DNA from: Gracilariopsis chorda
Lineage: Eukaryota; Rhodophyta; Florideophyceae; Gracilariales; Gracilariaceae
Reading direction: 5' to 3'
Length of the DNA: 22,905 nucleotides
Assembly (NCBI GenBank): GCA_003194525.1
Contig: NBIV01000578.1
Coordinates: 1 to 22,905 of the forward strand
The notes below the pieces were generated by a model that searched no databases, had not been told where the DNA came from, and saw only the letters and a program-made list of their open reading frames with translations. The position numbers were made by a program, and so were the translations under genes. Below are positions 9,501-17,944 of the stretch, in pieces (the first letter of the stretch is position 1; each line of letters starts with the position of its first letter).

Positions 9501-11174
9501 CCAAACTTCGAGCAGCCTTTCATTGTGGAAACGGACGCCTCTAGTGTTTCACTCGGCGCAGTTCTCTCTCAGAAAAAGGAAGATGGGAAGATACATCCTC
9601 TGCAGTTTGCCAGTCGTACTATGACCGCTGCGGAAAAGAACTACTCGGCATGTGAAAGAGAAGCATTGGCAGTTATCTTTGCTCTCAAGAAGTTCAGATT
9701 GTATCTACTCTCGTCTGTTCCATTCAAGGTAATCACGGACCATATGGCTTTACGATATGCATTTCAGAAGCGCGATATACATGGACGCTTAGCTCGCTGG
9801 CTAGACTTTCTGGCCGAGTATGACTTTGAAATAGTGTATCGCGCAGGCAAGGAGAATGGCGCAGCAGATTATCTGTCAAGGATAGTTCACGGAGACGAGG
9901 TCGAGCCGTTAGAAGATGAAGGCGACCTTGCTTGTATGGCTGTTGAGCCTGACGACTTCTCCGGTCTTGAACCATACTACGCAAACATTGCGCGCTTCTT
10001 GTGTGGTCTGCCTACAGATGAGACTGATGCACGTCTCCGCCAAGCAATCCGACGAAATGCGAAGAAATTCCTGGTCTGGGAAGGAAAATTGTTCAGAAGG
10101 ATGCCAAACGCACTGCGAGTTGTTCCTGTTATTGGTCGGCGACAGATCATTATCAAGTCATTTCATGATGAGATTGGACACTGGGATTTGAAGACTACAA
10201 GGAAGTTCATCACTGAGAGATACTGGTGGCCCACTATGCATGAAGATATCGGCAACTACGTCAAGAGTTGTGACGAATGCCAGAGACTCGCACCACTACC
10301 AAGGTATTACAGCAACCTTCGGACTCCCATTTCCTCTCTCTTTGACGTCTTCTCGATTGATTTTGCAGGTCCTCTTCCGACTACCGAATCCGGAAACCGT
10401 TTCATTCTGGTTTGTGTTGAGCATTTGACTGGTTGGCCACTTGCCGTAGCGACAAAATGGTCTACGTCACAGGAGGTCATAGACTTCGTGAGAAAAGAGA
10501 TCATTGCCGTGTTTGGTTTCCCTCGTATCGTGGTGTCGGACAATGCTACATGCTTCACTTCTAAGTCGCTCGTCTCATTCATGGAGGACCATGGTATCAA
10601 ATGGAAAACGGTCTTGGCGTACGCCCCCATGTCCAATGGCCGAGCTGAAAGGATGGTTGGTACTCTGAAAAGAGCAATAGGAAAGAAAGCTCTGGATAAT
10701 CGTTCAAGTTGGGACGAACACCTGCCTTCGGTTCTGTACGGATACCGGCGCAGACATCTTGCCAGTGGGATCTCTCCGTTCGAGTTGCTTTACGGCGTGA
10801 AACCACGTATGACCTCCGATGAAGGTGGTGTCGTGGCACGAGTTGGGGACTCCTCCGACCGGTTCCGCTCAGTGGAGCTGCTCGCATCAAGGAATCATAG
10901 AGCTAAACGTTCTGCTCTGAGGCCTTTGAAGGAAGTCGATGCAGTCTCCATTACGAAGTTTGAAGTCGGTGATCTGGTCCTTGTGGCTCGTGGAAAGGCC
11001 CTGAACACTACCGTGAAATGGCCTGCTTTTTCCTCTAAGTACTTTGGCCCATGTCGTGTGGTGAGGGCTCACCATCCAAGGTACACGTTGGTTTCTCCAC
11101 ACAACCGGTACACTCGCCATGGAATACACGCCCGTCGTTTGAAGAAGTATATTGCGCGCCCGATGGAAGGTTAG
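6591..11174 (+). CDS. gag-pol: Gag-Pol polyprotein of Ty3/gypsy retrotransposon, unit 2 (intact, 1527 aa)
   Basis: A single ORF encodes all proteins for particle assembly, reverse transcription and integration. Seen in order: a capsid-like Gag region (about residues 1-230); two CCHC zinc knuckles (C240-C243-H248-C253 and C263-C266-H271-C276); a lysine-rich segment KKPKQRKSKK at 370-379; an aspartic protease with D461-S-G; an acidic Ser/Asp-rich linker (568-600); reverse transcriptase with D773 and Y833-I-D835-D836; RNase H with D982, E1024, D1050 and D1093; an integrase HHCC finger (H1192, H1197, C1227, C1230); an integrase core D1257, D1317, E1353 with 35 residues between the last two; and a GPY/F-like module near 1486. 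The PR-RT-RH-IN order is diagnostic of Ty3/gypsy (Metaviridae). I chose the ATG at 6591: it is the first ATG after the leader uORF, with G at -3 and +4. An in-frame GTG lies at 6588. Gag and Pol share one frame with no stop or shift between them, so the Gag:Pol ratio cannot depend on a conventional frameshift. Confidence 0.96.
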   Translation: MAPTWYSRGGSSSDSNAAFTSYDGSSIDVVKFFFYFENVAMRGKTDEDMALELLGFLENKAFEFYYDSYAVNGSLSEEAKDYRSVKQAFIDRFGKAEEPEEDIRLAISAKLDYADLVGSLTYMDNLFLKAGFNAKAKFGLLKKAVMEYADLAQFVVFRGADDYDELKVQVKAFDAARKAMGNYVSLSTPPKRIVQNHRSSEETISHALESKVDKLSEQFAQLSLMVKKTQTERRDYEKVCSYCKKPGHYASQCDSNPHRDTRCPRCGKIGHSEITCWRRIRPEETRKVWDANEESKESASNLQKGSDPVSIVTENAGNADVVATTKRSADGEALPKQRRSDGGAPIPLLLNPTRYEERVRRPKVHEQKVKKPKQRKSKKQSLQDHASKYNVLTELANASSGLTFGQLIRGDADDAKKEIRKLIGRKSNVRRPFVGPVGKQPRRLKAVPVMIYGTETEALLDSGAVPNLMSTKLCDRLALEPKHTTKKITVANGQSAVCRGILYDIPISFRGVSVPLDFLVIDGPPFDIIVGCPTLESLQACLDLGNQHVKMNIDGKRVTLGFDYARVEISDEEGFQTDSDDFTSDSDAAIDSDTASENDEQLVVALTEKNHGETPEMIPQLDITTDEQHEKLLFSKLSHISEDERDDLVSCLKDSNVIAWSLKDLRPADVPVSHSFELTVDKPIYFRARRMSPKHNEFVRKEIDLLLEAGIITPSASAWSFPIVIASKKDGSARFCVDYRELNRVMKADRWPLPRMEEIFDELGGCCVFTTLDLFSGYWQVKMSEDCKEMTTFVCRYGTFMFEVMPFGLMNAPSTFQRMMDHVLRGLPFVRVYIDDVVIFSRSLREHVIHLKAVIGRIAKHGLKLKLSKCFFALSEVSLLGHVINGDGVHVDQEKIAKIQDAPIPATTTELRSFLGLAGYYRRFIRNFAETSAVLHSATSGNKKLSWTGEMLEAFHGLKKKMTEPPVLSFPNFEQPFIVETDASSVSLGAVLSQKKEDGKIHPLQFASRTMTAAEKNYSACEREALAVIFALKKFRLYLLSSVPFKVITDHMALRYAFQKRDIHGRLARWLDFLAEYDFEIVYRAGKENGAADYLSRIVHGDEVEPLEDEGDLACMAVEPDDFSGLEPYYANIARFLCGLPTDETDARLRQAIRRNAKKFLVWEGKLFRRMPNALRVVPVIGRRQIIIKSFHDEIGHWDLKTTRKFITERYWWPTMHEDIGNYVKSCDECQRLAPLPRYYSNLRTPISSLFDVFSIDFAGPLPTTESGNRFILVCVEHLTGWPLAVATKWSTSQEVIDFVRKEIIAVFGFPRIVVSDNATCFTSKSLVSFMEDHGIKWKTVLAYAPMSNGRAERMVGTLKRAIGKKALDNRSSWDEHLPSVLYGYRRRHLASGISPFELLYGVKPRMTSDEGGVVARVGDSSDRFRSVELLASRNHRAKRSALRPLKEVDAVSITKFEVGDLVLVARGKALNTTVKWPAFSSKYFGPCRVVRAHHPRYTLVSPHNRYTRHGIHARRLKKYIARPMEG
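6592..6605 (+). other. Weak candidate primer-binding site overlapping the gag start, unit 2
   Basis: TGGCGCCCACATGG starts with TGG, as expected for pairing with a tRNA CCA end. Its first nine bases resemble lysine-tRNA primer sites known from other retroelements. It overlaps the gag ATG, and the same sequence lies at 917, 12271 and 17946. The match weakens in the T-stem part, and no LTR end in CA lies directly before it (the nearest is at 6580). It could simply be coding sequence. Confidence 0.2.
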
Positions 11175-11181
11175 GTTTTCA

Positions 11182-11202
11182 GGTTGCCGCGGCGTGGCAA
11201 CC
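11182..11202 (+). other. Hairpin just after the gag-pol stop of unit 2
   Basis: Identical 7-bp inverted repeat at the same distance from the stop as in unit 1. Confidence 0.55.
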
Positions 11203-11255
11203 CTTGAGGTTGGGGTTGTGTCGGTCGCGAATGTTGCGGAATGTGCCAGACATTG

Positions 11256-11282
11256 CTGGAACACACGTGTAGAATGTTCCAG
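11256..11282 (+). promoter_or_regulatory. 27-nt inverted repeat with CACGTG core (shared LTR of units 2 and 3)
   Basis: The same 8-bp arms, CACGTG palindrome and GAAnnTTC dyad as at 5577-5603, about 200 nt upstream of the unit 3 TATA box. Confidence 0.45.
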
Positions 11283-11400
11283 TAGTGTCTAGCACATTGC
11301 ACGCTTTGTTGGCCCAGCAAAGACTACAGTATTTTAGTGATGCTGGCGCAAATTGTCGCTTTATTATTGGTTAGTGTGCAGCTCCAGAGGTCTCTAGAAG

Positions 11401-11489
11401 CCAATGGAGTAACCTAGACGCACACATGAGTAACTAGCAAGTAGAAATGCGTATTTGGCTCGTTTGTAGTGCCTCTAAACACTATAAAA
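11401..11489 (+). promoter_or_regulatory. LTR RNA polymerase II promoter, unit 3
   Basis: CCAAT at 11401-11405 and TATAAAA at 11483-11489, identical in sequence and spacing to the unit 2 promoter. It would drive the intact gag-pol at 12270. Confidence 0.7.
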
Positions 11490-11594
11490 AGAGGTTCTGA
11501 GCTTCGGACTTCGGTCTGAACTCACCTCAACAATCGACCAACATCTAAGCCCCACCCCCTATCAACCTTCAGCCACTTCAACTATCATCAACAA

Positions 11595-11799
11595 CCAGTG
11601 AGGCGTTCGCCACTGGATAAAGGGCTTCTAGTGAGGCGTGTGCCGCTAGTTGTCCAATAGGGTGGGGAAGTACCGTCGCTAAGACCGGTTGAAGCGCCTT
11701 AGGCGTGGACGGGAGACGGGTAGTGTGTACCAAAGGTGTTTCTGTCGTCTGTGAGCCCCACCGGAGCTTTGCTCGGATAACGGTGTCGGTCGAAAGACC
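11595..11799 (+). other. Hairpin-rich leader segment, unit 3
   Basis: Same set of hairpins as in unit 2, including the GAAA tetraloop stem at 11788-11799. Confidence 0.45.
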
Positions 11800-11946
11800 T
11801 GGTGATTTCCGGACGGAAGTACTTGACGGGAAGCTATCCGCAGGCGACGTGCCGTGCAACCTTTCCTGCAAAGGGCCAGCTTGGGTATAGAGTGAAAGCA
11901 TATCCCGCTGTTAGTAGCTCTCCTCGGGAAGCCCTGTAAGGATTGT

Positions 11947-12015
11947 ATGCGCCTGCTTCTGGTTAGTGCAGAGGTAGGTAGGCTGCAGAATCCACTTCAC
12001 ATCCGGAGTGTCTGA
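11947..12015 (+). promoter_or_regulatory. 22-codon upstream ORF, unit 3
   Basis: Identical to the unit 2 uORF and again the only ATG in the leader. Confidence 0.4.
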
Positions 12016-12269
12016 CCGGAAGCCGAGGGTCTGACCCTTAGTGATCCTTGACATAATTCTTGGGTTGCGCGCCGTTTCAACAAAGAAGTTAAGAAGTTTT
12101 ATTTGGGGATTGAGCCTCTTGCTCTCCTTAGTGTTGTTTTATTTCATCGAGTGGGTTTAGTTCTTTTGATCCCACTGTTTTCAACTTGTTTTGGGGCTTT
12201 TAGCTACGAAGAGCACCCTTTTGGCTTTTATTATTACAACTTTTTGGCCCCCTGCGTCACCGTCTCGTG

Positions 12270-15200
12270 ATGGCGCCCACATGGTACTCTCGAGGAGGGA
12301 GCTCTTCTGACTCTAACGCTGCATTTACTTCTTATGACGGTTCTTCTATTGACGTCGTAAAGTTCTTCTTTTACTTTGAGAATGTTGCAATGAGAGGAAA
12401 GACTGACGAGGACATGGCACTTGAGTTGCTTGGTTTCCTTGAGAACAAAGCCTTTGAGTTCTACTATGATTCTTATGCTGTTAATGGTTCACTTTCGGAA
12501 GAAGCAAAGGACTACCGCTCCGTTAAGCAAGCTTTCATCGATCGTTTTGGAAAAGCCGAGGAGCCTGAGGAAGATATACGCCTTGCAATTTCTGCTAAAT
12601 TGGATTATGCAGACTTGGTTGGTTCCTTGACCTATATGGACAACCTCTTCTTAAAGGCAGGATTCAACGCTAAGGCTAAGTTTGGTCTTTTGAAGAAAGC
12701 TGTAATGGAATACGCTGATCTAGCCCAGTTCGTTGTTTTCCGTGGCGCTGATGATTATGATGAGTTGAAGGTTCAAGTGAAAGCCTTCGATGCTGCCCGG
12801 AAAGCAATGGGGAACTACGTTTCATTAAGTACCCCACCTAAGCGTATTGTCCAAAACCACAGGTCTTCTGAAGAAACTATCTCTCATGCTTTGGAGTCTA
12901 AGGTCGACAAACTCTCTGAGCAGTTTGCTCAGCTGTCATTAATGGTTAAGAAGACACAGACGGAGCGTCGAGACTACGAAAAGGTTTGTTCATACTGCAA
13001 GAAGCCCGGACATTATGCCTCACAATGTGACTCTAATCCGCACCGAGATACGCGATGCCCGCGTTGTGGGAAAATTGGACACTCAGAGATCACTTGTTGG
13101 CGAAGAATCCGACCCGAAGAGACCCGCAAAGTATGGGATGCCAATGAGGAATCTAAAGAGTCAGCATCTAATCTTCAGAAAGGATCCGACCCCGTATCAA
13201 TTGTCACCGAAAACGCCGGGAATGCTGATGTAGTCGCCACAACCAAGAGAAGTGCTGACGGTGAAGCGTTGCCCAAACAGCGCCGTTCAGACGGTGGTGC
13301 ACCCATCCCGCTTTTGCTCAATCCAACAAGATACGAAGAGAGAGTTCGGAGACCTAAGGTTCATGAACAGAAAGTCAAGAAGCCGAAACAGAGGAAGTCG
13401 AAGAAACAGAGTCTTCAAGACCATGCAAGCAAATATAACGTTCTCACTGAGCTCGCGAATGCCTCTTCCGGACTAACCTTTGGACAACTTATCAGAGGAG
13501 ACGCAGATGATGCGAAGAAAGAGATTCGTAAGCTCATCGGTCGCAAAAGCAATGTTCGACGCCCTTTTGTTGGGCCAGTCGGTAAGCAGCCTAGACGTCT
13601 TAAGGCGGTCCCCGTTATGATATATGGGACTGAGACTGAAGCTTTGCTCGACTCTGGAGCTGTTCCAAACCTTATGTCAACCAAGCTGTGTGACAGGCTA
13701 GCACTGGAACCCAAGCATACGACGAAGAAGATAACTGTTGCCAATGGACAGAGCGCCGTGTGCAGAGGAATACTATACGATATCCCTATATCCTTCAGGG
13801 GCGTCTCCGTTCCATTAGACTTTCTTGTTATTGATGGTCCGCCATTCGACATCATTGTGGGTTGTCCAACACTTGAATCGTTACAAGCCTGCCTTGACCT
13901 CGGAAATCAGCACGTGAAGATGAATATTGATGGAAAAAGAGTAACACTTGGCTTTGACTATGCTCGCGTCGAGATTTCAGACGAAGAGGGTTTCCAGACG
14001 GATAGCGACGACTTCACTTCAGATTCTGACGCCGCTATTGACTCTGATACTGCTTCTGAAAATGACGAACAACTCGTGGTTGCTCTAACAGAAAAGAACC
14101 ATGGCGAGACTCCCGAAATGATCCCGCAATTGGACATCACTACCGATGAGCAGCACGAGAAGTTACTCTTTTCAAAACTCTCGCACATTTCAGAGGATGA
14201 AAGAGACGACTTGGTTTCTTGTCTGAAGGACTCGAATGTAATCGCTTGGTCATTGAAAGACTTACGCCCAGCCGATGTGCCTGTTTCTCACTCTTTCGAG
14301 TTGACAGTTGACAAACCAATCTACTTCAGAGCCAGGAGGATGTCGCCGAAGCACAACGAGTTCGTACGCAAGGAGATTGATCTTCTTCTCGAAGCTGGTA
14401 TCATTACCCCTTCAGCCTCTGCTTGGTCGTTTCCAATTGTCATTGCCTCGAAGAAAGATGGAAGCGCAAGGTTTTGTGTCGATTACAGAGAGCTGAACAG
14501 AGTCATGAAAGCTGACCGCTGGCCTTTGCCACGCATGGAAGAGATCTTTGACGAACTTGGAGGTTGCTGTGTCTTCACTACGCTCGACCTGTTCTCTGGA
14601 TACTGGCAAGTCAAGATGTCTGAGGATTGCAAAGAGATGACGACCTTTGTGTGCAGATACGGAACTTTCATGTTCGAAGTCATGCCATTTGGTCTCATGA
14701 ATGCCCCTTCCACCTTTCAACGGATGATGGATCATGTGCTAAGAGGACTTCCATTCGTTCGGGTTTACATTGATGACGTTGTCATATTCTCAAGAAGCCT
14801 CAGAGAGCACGTGATTCACTTGAAGGCTGTGATTGGTCGGATTGCGAAGCATGGATTGAAGCTCAAACTGTCCAAATGTTTCTTTGCACTATCGGAGGTG
14901 TCTCTTCTAGGCCATGTCATCAACGGAGATGGAGTGCACGTGGACCAGGAGAAGATTGCTAAGATCCAGGATGCCCCAATTCCTGCCACCACTACGGAAC
15001 TACGATCTTTTCTGGGACTAGCCGGATACTATCGAAGGTTCATCAGAAACTTTGCTGAGACCTCCGCCGTGCTTCACAGTGCTACCTCGGGGAATAAGAA
15101 GCTGAGTTGGACCGGAGAGATGCTAGAAGCTTTCCACGGTCTGAAGAAAAAGATGACTGAGCCTCCGGTACTTTCATTTCCAAACTTCGAGCAGCCTTTC

Positions 15201-16853
15201 ATTGTGGAAACGGACGCCTCTAGTGTTTCACTCGGCGCAGTTCTCTCTCAGAAAAAGGAAGATGGGAAGATACATCCTCTGCAGTTTGCCAGTCGTACTA
15301 TGACCGCTGCGGAAAAGAACTACTCGGCATGTGAAAGAGAAGCATTGGCAGTTATCTTTGCTCTCAAGAAGTTCAGATTGTATCTACTCTCGTCTGTTCC
15401 ATTCAAGGTAATCACGGACCATATGGCTTTACGATATGCATTTCAGAAGCGCGATATACATGGACGCTTAGCTCGCTGGCTAGACTTTCTGGCCGAGTAT
15501 GACTTTGAAATAGTGTATCGCGCAGGCAAGGAGAATGGCGCAGCAGATTATCTGTCAAGGATAGTTCACGGAGACGAGGTCGAGCCGTTAGAAGATGAAG
15601 GCGACCTTGCTTGTATGGCTGTTGAGCCTGACGACTTCTCCGGTCTTGAACCATACTACGCAAACATTGCGCGCTTCTTGTGTGGTCTGCCTACAGATGA
15701 GACTGATGCACGTCTCCGCCAAGCAATCCGACGAAATGCGAAGAAATTCCTGGTCTGGGAAGGAAAATTGTTCAGAAGGATGCCAAACGCACTGCGAGTT
15801 GTTCCTGTTATTGGTCGGCGACAGATCATTATCAAGTCATTTCATGATGAGATTGGACACTGGGATTTGAAGACTACAAGGAAGTTCATCACTGAGAGAT
15901 ACTGGTGGCCCACTATGCATGAAGATATCGGCAACTACGTCAAGAGTTGTGACGAATGCCAGAGACTCGCACCACTACCAAGGTATTACAGCAACCTTCG
16001 GACTCCCATTTCCTCTCTCTTTGACGTCTTCTCGATTGATTTTGCAGGTCCTCTTCCGACTACCGAATCCGGAAACCGTTTCATTCTGGTTTGTGTTGAG
16101 CATTTGACTGGTTGGCCACTTGCCGTAGCGACAAAATGGTCTACGTCACAGGAGGTCATAGACTTCGTGAGAAAAGAGATCATTGCCGTGTTTGGTTTCC
16201 CTCGTATCGTGGTGTCGGACAATGCTACATGCTTCACTTCTAAGTCGCTCGTCTCATTCATGGAGGACCATGGTATCAAATGGAAAACGGTCTTGGCGTA
16301 CGCCCCCATGTCCAATGGCCGAGCTGAAAGGATGGTTGGTACTCTGAAAAGAGCAATAGGAAAGAAAGCTCTGGATAATCGTTCAAGTTGGGACGAACAC
16401 CTGCCTTCGGTTCTGTACGGATACCGGCGCAGACATCTTGCCAGTGGGATCTCTCCGTTCGAGTTGCTTTACGGCGTGAAACCACGTATGACCTCCGATG
16501 AAGGTGGTGTCGTGGCACGAGTTGGGGACTCCTCCGACCGGTTCCGCTCAGTGGAGCTGCTCGCATCAAGGAATCATAGAGCTAAACGTTCTGCTCAGAG
16601 GCCTTTGAAGGAAGTCGATGCAGTCTCCATTACGAAGTTTGAAGTCGGTGATCTGGTCCTTGTGGCTCGTGGAAAGGCCCTGAACACTACCGTGAAATGG
16701 CCTGCTTTTTCCTCTAAGTACTTTGGCCCATGTCGTGTGGTGAGGGCTCACCATCCAAGGTACACGTTGGTTTCTCCACACAACCGGTACACTCGCCATG
16801 GAATACACGCCCGTCGTTTGAAGAAGTATATTGCGCGCCCGATGGAAGGTTAG
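12270..16853 (+). CDS. gag-pol: Gag-Pol polyprotein of Ty3/gypsy retrotransposon, unit 3 (intact, 1527 aa)
   Basis: This is an intact copy with the same length, domain order and catalytic residues as the unit 2 protein: two CCHC knuckles, DSG protease, YIDD reverse transcriptase, RNase H, HHCC plus DD35E integrase and GPY/F-like tail. The only amino-acid difference found is Q instead of L at residue 1443 (codon 16596-16598), in the linker between the integrase core and the GPY/F-like module. That position is not a known catalytic site, so activity is not obviously affected. The start at 12270 follows the same reasoning as in unit 2. With two intact copies side by side, recent amplification or continuing homogenisation is likely (inference). 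Confidence 0.96.
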   Translation: MAPTWYSRGGSSSDSNAAFTSYDGSSIDVVKFFFYFENVAMRGKTDEDMALELLGFLENKAFEFYYDSYAVNGSLSEEAKDYRSVKQAFIDRFGKAEEPEEDIRLAISAKLDYADLVGSLTYMDNLFLKAGFNAKAKFGLLKKAVMEYADLAQFVVFRGADDYDELKVQVKAFDAARKAMGNYVSLSTPPKRIVQNHRSSEETISHALESKVDKLSEQFAQLSLMVKKTQTERRDYEKVCSYCKKPGHYASQCDSNPHRDTRCPRCGKIGHSEITCWRRIRPEETRKVWDANEESKESASNLQKGSDPVSIVTENAGNADVVATTKRSADGEALPKQRRSDGGAPIPLLLNPTRYEERVRRPKVHEQKVKKPKQRKSKKQSLQDHASKYNVLTELANASSGLTFGQLIRGDADDAKKEIRKLIGRKSNVRRPFVGPVGKQPRRLKAVPVMIYGTETEALLDSGAVPNLMSTKLCDRLALEPKHTTKKITVANGQSAVCRGILYDIPISFRGVSVPLDFLVIDGPPFDIIVGCPTLESLQACLDLGNQHVKMNIDGKRVTLGFDYARVEISDEEGFQTDSDDFTSDSDAAIDSDTASENDEQLVVALTEKNHGETPEMIPQLDITTDEQHEKLLFSKLSHISEDERDDLVSCLKDSNVIAWSLKDLRPADVPVSHSFELTVDKPIYFRARRMSPKHNEFVRKEIDLLLEAGIITPSASAWSFPIVIASKKDGSARFCVDYRELNRVMKADRWPLPRMEEIFDELGGCCVFTTLDLFSGYWQVKMSEDCKEMTTFVCRYGTFMFEVMPFGLMNAPSTFQRMMDHVLRGLPFVRVYIDDVVIFSRSLREHVIHLKAVIGRIAKHGLKLKLSKCFFALSEVSLLGHVINGDGVHVDQEKIAKIQDAPIPATTTELRSFLGLAGYYRRFIRNFAETSAVLHSATSGNKKLSWTGEMLEAFHGLKKKMTEPPVLSFPNFEQPFIVETDASSVSLGAVLSQKKEDGKIHPLQFASRTMTAAEKNYSACEREALAVIFALKKFRLYLLSSVPFKVITDHMALRYAFQKRDIHGRLARWLDFLAEYDFEIVYRAGKENGAADYLSRIVHGDEVEPLEDEGDLACMAVEPDDFSGLEPYYANIARFLCGLPTDETDARLRQAIRRNAKKFLVWEGKLFRRMPNALRVVPVIGRRQIIIKSFHDEIGHWDLKTTRKFITERYWWPTMHEDIGNYVKSCDECQRLAPLPRYYSNLRTPISSLFDVFSIDFAGPLPTTESGNRFILVCVEHLTGWPLAVATKWSTSQEVIDFVRKEIIAVFGFPRIVVSDNATCFTSKSLVSFMEDHGIKWKTVLAYAPMSNGRAERMVGTLKRAIGKKALDNRSSWDEHLPSVLYGYRRRHLASGISPFELLYGVKPRMTSDEGGVVARVGDSSDRFRSVELLASRNHRAKRSAQRPLKEVDAVSITKFEVGDLVLVARGKALNTTVKWPAFSSKYFGPCRVVRAHHPRYTLVSPHNRYTRHGIHARRLKKYIARPMEG

Positions 16854-16860
16854 GTTTTCA

Positions 16861-16881
16861 GGTTGCCGCGGCGTGGCAACC
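16861..16881 (+). other. Hairpin just after the gag-pol stop of unit 3
   Basis: Identical 7-bp inverted repeat at the same distance from the stop as in unit 1. Confidence 0.55.
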
Positions 16882-16934
16882 CTTGAGGTTGGGGTTGTGT
16901 CGGTCGCTAATGTTGCGGAATGTGCCAGACATTG

Positions 16935-16961
16935 CTGGAACACACGTGTAGAATGTTCCAG
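16935..16961 (+). promoter_or_regulatory. 27-nt inverted repeat with CACGTG core (shared LTR of units 3 and 4)
   Basis: Same arms and core as at 5577-5603, without change. Confidence 0.45.
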
Positions 16962-17079
16962 TAGTGTCTAGCACATTGCACGCTTTGTTGGCCCAGCAAA
17001 GACTACAGTATTTTAGTGATGCTGGCGCAAATTGTCGCTTTATTATTGGTTAGTGTGCAGCTCCAGAGGTCTCTAGAAG

Positions 17080-17168
17080 CCAATGGAGTAACCTAGACGC
17101 ACACATGAGTAACTAGCAAGTAGAAATGCGTATTTGGCTCGTTTGTAGTGCCTCTAAACACTATAAAA
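17080..17168 (+). promoter_or_regulatory. LTR RNA polymerase II promoter, unit 4
   Basis: CCAAT at 17080-17084 and TATAAAA at 17162-17168, unchanged from units 2 and 3. The promoter is intact although the downstream gag-pol is frameshifted as written. Confidence 0.68.
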
Positions 17169-17272
17169 AGAGGTTCTGAGCTTCGGACTTCGGTCTGAAC
17201 TCACCTCAACAATCGACCAACATCTAAGCCCCACCCCTATCAACCTTCAGCCACTTCAACTATCATCAACAA

Positions 17273-17476
17273 CCAGTGAGGCGTTCGCCACTGGATAAAG
17301 GGCTTCTAGTGAGGCGTGTGCCGCTAGTTGTCCAATAGGGTGGGGAAGTACCGTCGCTAAGACCGGTTGAAGCGCCTTAGGCGTGGACGGGAGACGGGTA
17401 GTGTGTACCAAAGGTGTTTCTGTCGTCTGTGAGCCCACCGGAGCTTTGCTCGGATAACGGTGTCGGTCGAAAGACC
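17273..17476 (+). other. Hairpin-rich leader segment, unit 4
   Basis: Same hairpins as in unit 2. The missing c near 17435 lies between stems. The GAAA tetraloop stem is at 17465-17476. Confidence 0.42.
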
Positions 17477-17622
17477 TGGTGATTTCCGGACGGAAGTACT
17501 TGACGGGAAGCTATCCGCAGGCGACGTGCCGTGCAACCTTTCCTGCAAAGGGCCAGCTTGGGTATAGAGTGAAAGCATATCCCGCTGTTAGTAGCTCTCC
17601 TCGGAAGCCCTGTAAGGATTGT

Positions 17623-17691
17623 ATGCGCCTGCTTCTGGTTAGTGCAGAGGTAGGTAGGCTGCAGAATCCACTTCACATCCGGAGTGTCTGA
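17623..17691 (+). promoter_or_regulatory. 22-codon upstream ORF, unit 4
   Basis: Same 22 codons as the other units. The base missing near 17605 falls just before the uORF, so its frame is unaffected. Confidence 0.38.
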
Positions 17692-17944
17692 CCGGAAGCC
17701 GAGGGTCTGACCCTTAGTGATCCTTGACATAATTCTTGGGTTGCGCGCCGTTTCAACAAAGAAGTTAAGAAGTTTTATTTGGGGATTGAGCCTCTTGCTC
17801 TCCTAGTGTTGTTTTATTTCATCGAGTGGGTTTAGTTCTTTTGATCCCACTGTTTTCAACTTGTTTTGGGGCTTTTAGCTACGAAGAGCACCCTTTTGGC
17901 TTTTATTATTACAACTTTTTGGCCCCCTGCGTCACCGTCTCGTG

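Larger units (their letters stand above)
5671..11349 (+). mobile_element. Retrotransposon unit 2 (intact coding capacity)
   Basis: A 5679 bp unit with an intact 1527-codon gag-pol and a complete promoter and leader. It differs from unit 3 at two positions that I can find: g at 11229 where the other units have t, just after gag-pol, and the base at 10918 (t here, a in unit 3). It is the best reference copy for annotating the others. Confidence 0.96.
11175..12269 (+). repeat. Spacer between units 2 and 3: 3' end, shared LTR and 5' leader
   Basis: It has the same length (1095 nt) and the same order of elements as the spacer at 5496-6590. The one difference noticed is g at 11229 in place of t. 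No internal duplication is seen, so a single LTR serves as the 3' LTR of unit 2 and the 5' LTR of unit 3. Confidence 0.85.
11350..17028 (+). mobile_element. Retrotransposon unit 3 (intact coding capacity)
   Basis: A 5679 bp unit, exactly the length of unit 2, with an intact gag-pol. The private a at 16597 changes one leucine codon to glutamine in the C-terminal part of the polyprotein. Private substitutions in both units 2 and 3 argue mildly that these are two real copies rather than one copy duplicated by the assembler. Confidence 0.96.
16854..17944 (+). repeat. Spacer between units 3 and 4: 3' end, shared LTR and 5' leader
   Basis: These 1091 nt have the same content as the other spacers but lack four bases, one each in runs near 17235 (c), 17435 (c), 17605 (g) and 17804 (t). 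All regulatory landmarks remain: hairpin 16861-16881, inverted repeat 16935-16961, CCAAT 17080, TATA 17162, uORF 17623-17691. Confidence 0.85.

Noticed and set aside
10917..11174. Chromodomain at the integrase C-terminus (chromovirus)
   Set aside because: The C-terminal residues end shortly after a GPY/F-like module with no aromatic-cage chromodomain pattern.
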